Assembly: GCA_043421945.1 (NCBI GenBank)
Contig: JBHOGO010000009.1
Span: 23,722-87,721, forward strand
From: Thaumasiovibrio sp043421945
GTDB lineage: Bacteria > Pseudomonadota > Gammaproteobacteria > Enterobacterales > Vibrionaceae
Length of the DNA: 64,000 nucleotides
Direction: 5' to 3'
Positions 61,606 through 64,000 of this stretch are shown piece after piece (within the stretch, counting starts at the first letter, position 1; every line of letters begins with the position of its first letter). The translations under genes were made by a program, and so were the position numbers. The notes beneath the pieces were generated by a model, which was not told the origin of the DNA, searched no databases, and saw nothing but the letters and a program-made list of their open reading frames with translations.

Positions 61606-62268
61606 CGCCTTCCCTTCCTGTGCATATTCACTAACAACTAGTTTATGTTATATGCTGACCACTAACCGTTAACAAAATCACAACATACGGAATTCCCACA
61701 TATTTTGAGGGATTAAGCAAAGCCTTCACTAACAACAAAACACATAACCTTAACAATAAAAAACGCAGCAATGATTAACTATGTAACGATAATGACTATA
61801 AATGACTCAGCTCATCCTATTAGCACTAAAATAGACATGCACAGTGAATAACTTCTCAAAGCATCAGAACATAAGCCCAGTTAACCATTATTTAACATGC
61901 GATTTATATCGCTATACCTCTCACTAATAGCGACTCTGCGTACTTTTTACTCATTAATCAGATTCATTAGCAACAGGTTAAATAAAAATTATATCCTGTG
62001 AAACAATCAATACGTAGAGGATCCTCTGAGAACAATCGGTACCATATGCTTATATACTACTGTTATGCTTATAAATATTGGTTTATTACCATACCAAATG
62101 GCAACATAGCAGAAACATCTACTATTGTATTATTCCCTACCAAACGATAATCTTCACTGGTCATATTTAGCGAATCATCCCAAATTCGCAAACACAACAT
62201 TAAATAAAAAAGAATGAATCTCTAGTATAAAGGAACTTACTAGAGAGATAATCTACTAGGAGTTAAAA
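61606..62268. other. Long AT-rich intergenic region
   Basis: About 660 nt between the small membrane ORF (minus) and the NSS transporter (plus). It contains the leader hairpin described at 62219-62246 and presumably both promoters. I see no further gene or RNA; no sRNA-type terminator is evident. Confidence 0.4.
62219..62246 (+). promoter_or_regulatory. Leader hairpin upstream of the NSS transporter
   Basis: TCTCTAGTA, ten bases (TAAAGGAACT), TACTAGAGA: a perfect 9-bp inverted repeat ending 22 nt before the start codon, just ahead of the AGGAG ribosome binding site. The loop itself holds an AAGGAA. It could be an operator or an RNA element that affects translation. Confidence 0.5.
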
Positions 62269-63756
62269 ATGCAACGAGAACAGTGGGGATCCCGCGTAGG
62301 ATTCATATTAGCTGCTGTTGGTTCAGCTATCGGATTGGGTAACATTTGGCGTTTCCCATATATGGCCTACGAAAACGGTGGTGGTGCCTTCTTTATCCCT
62401 TACCTTTTTGCCATGCTCACTGCTGGTATTCCATTTATGATTATGGAATTCACCGTAGGAAGCCGTTTACGTAGTGCTGCCCCGCGAGCGTTTGCTAAAA
62501 TCAATGCGAAACTTGAATGGCTTGGTTGGTTCCAAGTATTTATTGCTGCAATCATTGCCGTATACTACGTAGCCATTATCGGTTGGTCTATTTCTTATAT
62601 CGGTTTTGCTTTCACACAAAGCTGGGGTGCCGATACCAACGCCTTCTTCTTTGGCGAGTACTTAAAGCTGGGTGATAACGCACCAACAAGCTTAGGAAGT
62701 ATCCAAACACATATTGCTGGTCCAATGATGCTAGCGTGGGGCCTAACCTTCCTCGCTATTTTCAGTGGTATTAAAGGTGGTATTGAGCGCGCAAGTAAAG
62801 TAATGATGCCTGTACTATTCTTCTTAGTGCTTGGTCTAATTATTCGTGTTTGCATGTTGCCGGGTGCATCTGCAGGACTGAACTTCATGTTCAAACCTGA
62901 TTTCAGCCGTATCCTCGATCCTTCAGTATGGTCTGCAGCTTATGGACAAATCTTCTTCACGCTAAGTGTCGGCTTTGCCATTATGCTTGCTTATTCAAGC
63001 TACTTACCGAAGAAATCAGACATCAGCAACAATGCAATGATGACCGTCTTCATTAACTGTGGCTTCTCGATCATGGCTGGTATCATGATCTTTAGTATCC
63101 TTGGCTATATGGCGAATGAACAAGGCGTCGCGATCACTGAAGTTGTTTCTGGCGGTGTTGGCTTAGCATTTGTTACATTACCTGCTGCTATTAACCTATT
63201 ACCTGCGCCTCAAATTCTAGGTCCATTATTCTTTATCGCATTGACTGTTGCTGGTTTGAGCTCGATGATTTCTATCATTGAAGCGGTAACGTCTGCCATT
63301 ATCGACAAGTCAAAGCTACCACGTAAAGTTGTAGCATCATTAGTGTGCGGTATTGGTGCGCTGGCATCACTCGCCTTTGCAACAAATGGTGGTCTTCTAT
63401 TACTTGACCTTGTTGACTACTTCATGAATAACGTTGCCCTTCTGGCAAGCTGTCTAATCGAATTGGTACTGATTGGTTGGGTACTTAAGCAATTGCCAGA
63501 ACTACGTAACCACGCAAACAATGTATCTGAATTGTCTATTGGTAGCTGGTTTGAGTTCTGCTTGAAATTCATCAGCCCAGCATTACTTGCAATCATTTTG
63601 TTCACCAACCTAAAAAATACTGTCGTAGAAGGTTACGGCGGTTACGCTCAGCTTGATCTTGTTCTACTTGGTTGGAACCTAGTTGCAGCAATGGCATTTA
63701 TTGCTGTTGTCATTAACTTTAACAGCAAACCTACGACTGACGTTGAAGAGGCTTAA
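62269..63756 (+). CDS. NSS (SLC6) family sodium-dependent amino acid transporter
   Basis: A 495-residue transporter with about 11-12 helices. The diagnostic helix-1 block reads VGSAIGLGNIWRFPYMAYENGG, with the unwound Gly-rich part that binds Na+ and substrate; AAYGQIFFTLSVGFAIMLAYSSYLP is helix 6. It imports an amino acid with Na+; the presence of a MetS-type small subunit downstream suggests methionine or alanine, as in MetP. AGGAG precedes the ATG. It forms a two-gene operon with the small subunit, which starts one base after its stop codon. Confidence 0.94.
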   Translation: MQREQWGSRVGFILAAVGSAIGLGNIWRFPYMAYENGGGAFFIPYLFAMLTAGIPFMIMEFTVGSRLRSAAPRAFAKINAKLEWLGWFQVFIAAIIAVYYVAIIGWSISYIGFAFTQSWGADTNAFFFGEYLKLGDNAPTSLGSIQTHIAGPMMLAWGLTFLAIFSGIKGGIERASKVMMPVLFFLVLGLIIRVCMLPGASAGLNFMFKPDFSRILDPSVWSAAYGQIFFTLSVGFAIMLAYSSYLPKKSDISNNAMMTVFINCGFSIMAGIMIFSILGYMANEQGVAITEVVSGGVGLAFVTLPAAINLLPAPQILGPLFFIALTVAGLSSMISIIEAVTSAIIDKSKLPRKVVASLVCGIGALASLAFATNGGLLLLDLVDYFMNNVALLASCLIELVLIGWVLKQLPELRNHANNVSELSIGSWFEFCLKFISPALLAIILFTNLKNTVVEGYGGYAQLDLVLLGWNLVAAMAFIAVVINFNSKPTTDVEEA

Positions 63757-63757
63757 G

Positions 63758-63853
63758 ATGGAATTTAGTGCAATTATCATGATGATTATCGGTTTAGGCT
63801 GTACATGGGGCGGCGCTGCCATCTGTATTCGCCGCGCGATGAATTCGAAGTAA
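63758..63853 (+). CDS. MetS-type small subunit of NSS transporter
   Basis: A 31-residue protein, MEFSAIIMMIIGLGCTWGGA and on to RRAMNSK: one membrane helix with the Trp-Gly-Gly motif found in MetS-like partners of NSS transporters (methionine/alanine import, small subunit). GAGG at the transporter's 3' end serves as ribosome binding site. Too short for most gene finders, it is supported by family resemblance and tight linkage. Confidence 0.88.
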   Translation: MEFSAIIMMIIGLGCTWGGAAICIRRAMNSK

Positions 63854-63877
63854 TCTTTAATCGCCAAAAACACTAAA

Positions 63878-63897
63878 ACAACACTTTCGAGTGTTGT
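63878..63897 (+). terminator. First terminator of the NSS operon
   Basis: ACAACACT, loop TTCG, AGTGTTGT: an 8-bp stem with UUCG tetraloop, 24 nt beyond the small subunit. No T-run follows, so it may only support the next terminator. Confidence 0.6.
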
Positions 63898-63909
63898 CAG
63901 ATTGCTGAC

Positions 63910-63941
63910 GAACCCCACTTTTCGAAGTGGGGTTCTCTTTT
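63910..63941 (+). terminator. Second terminator of the NSS operon
   Basis: GAACCCCACTT, loop TTCG, AAGTGGGGTTC, then TCTTTT: an 11-bp GC-rich stem with UUCG loop. Together with the previous hairpin this is a tandem terminator. Confidence 0.88.
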
Positions 63942-63945
63942 ATGA

Positions 63946-63967
63946 GCGGCCGTAGGCCGCGATCGCG
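63946..63967. repeat. GC-rich palindrome, possible REP element
   Basis: GCGGCC, spacer GTA, GGCCGC at 63946-63960, overlapping the 10-nt palindrome CGCGATCGCG at 63958-63967. This GC-rich pair in AT-rich intergenic DNA resembles bacterial REP sequences. Only one copy is in the window, so repetition is not shown. Confidence 0.4.
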
Positions 63968-64000
63968 ATATTTTTAGGTATCCGATGCTTGGAAGTACCC

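Noticed and set aside
63946..63967. Cloning-site artefact because of NotI/AsiSI-like palindromes
   Set aside because: The GCGGCC and GCGATCGC parts are not full vector polylinkers and flank ordinary intergenic DNA; more likely natural.
1..64000. CRISPR array, integron attC array, prophage or insertion sequence
   Set aside because: No spaced direct repeats, integrase, transposase or phage structural genes were seen on either strand.

Overview
The window looks like ordinary chromosomal DNA of a marine gammaproteobacterium, most likely a member of the Vibrionaceae. The protein set points there: a DUF3450 TonB2-associated gene, DNA polymerase II, a second FabH, SanA, NagK, a DUF2913-type protein, an Mn-dependent pyrophosphatase, NSS and SLC13 sodium-coupled transporters, and GGDEF/EAL signalling proteins. 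Base composition is even, most genes have GGAG-type ribosome binding sites, and most operons end in clear intrinsic terminators. I saw no tRNA, rRNA, insertion sequence, prophage, integron or CRISPR array. No single novel system stands out; the interest lies in individual genes and control regions.

Layout. 1-2900: two minus-strand genes, a truncated DUF3450 gene and an ABC exporter, each with Fur-box-like sites. 3-12 kb: a small protein with a Cys-His-Asp pattern, the helicase hrpA, azlCD, a MATE pump, an AraC regulator and a TerB-like protein. 12-25.4 kb (plus strand): two doubtful mini-ORFs, a lipoprotein pullulanase, an atypical HrpB-like DEAH helicase, malic enzyme maeA, sanA, an SLC13 symporter and fabH2. 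25.6-35.6 kb (minus strand): a diguanylate-cyclase-like protein with a damaged GGDEF motif, nagK, tapT, a CoA-transferase, gloA2 and an overlapping ATPase / FtsX permease / AttH operon. 36-43.3 kb: an SDR-DUF2867 protein, DUF2913, bcr, rsuA, a GNAT acetyltransferase, radD and rplY. 43.4-48.5 kb (minus strand): DUF1289, polB with a LexA box, an EamA transporter, a nucleotidyltransferase-fold protein, and a small secreted protein overlapping a decayed gene. 49-52 kb: a TSUP exporter divergent from a Crp-family regulator, a DUF440 dsDNA-mimic gene and ribA. 52-59 kb (plus strand): a TRAP transporter (DctP-Q-M), a Cache histidine kinase / NarL-type regulator pair and a CSS-EAL phosphodiesterase. 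59-64 kb: ppaC, a YjjU-like patatin, a 30-residue membrane ORF, and an NSS transporter with its MetS-type small subunit.

How the parts work together. The left end is iron-regulated energy transduction and export. The middle combines RNA and DNA metabolism (hrpA, an HrpB-like helicase, radD, rsuA, rplY, polB) with carbon use (pulA, maeA, nagK, SLC13). The TRAP transporter and adjacent two-component system probably form a sense-and-import unit for a small organic acid; its promoter region carries four copies of the heptamer ACTACGT and a 19-nt palindrome. Where an in-frame downstream start has a better ribosome binding site or matches family length, I used that start and said so.
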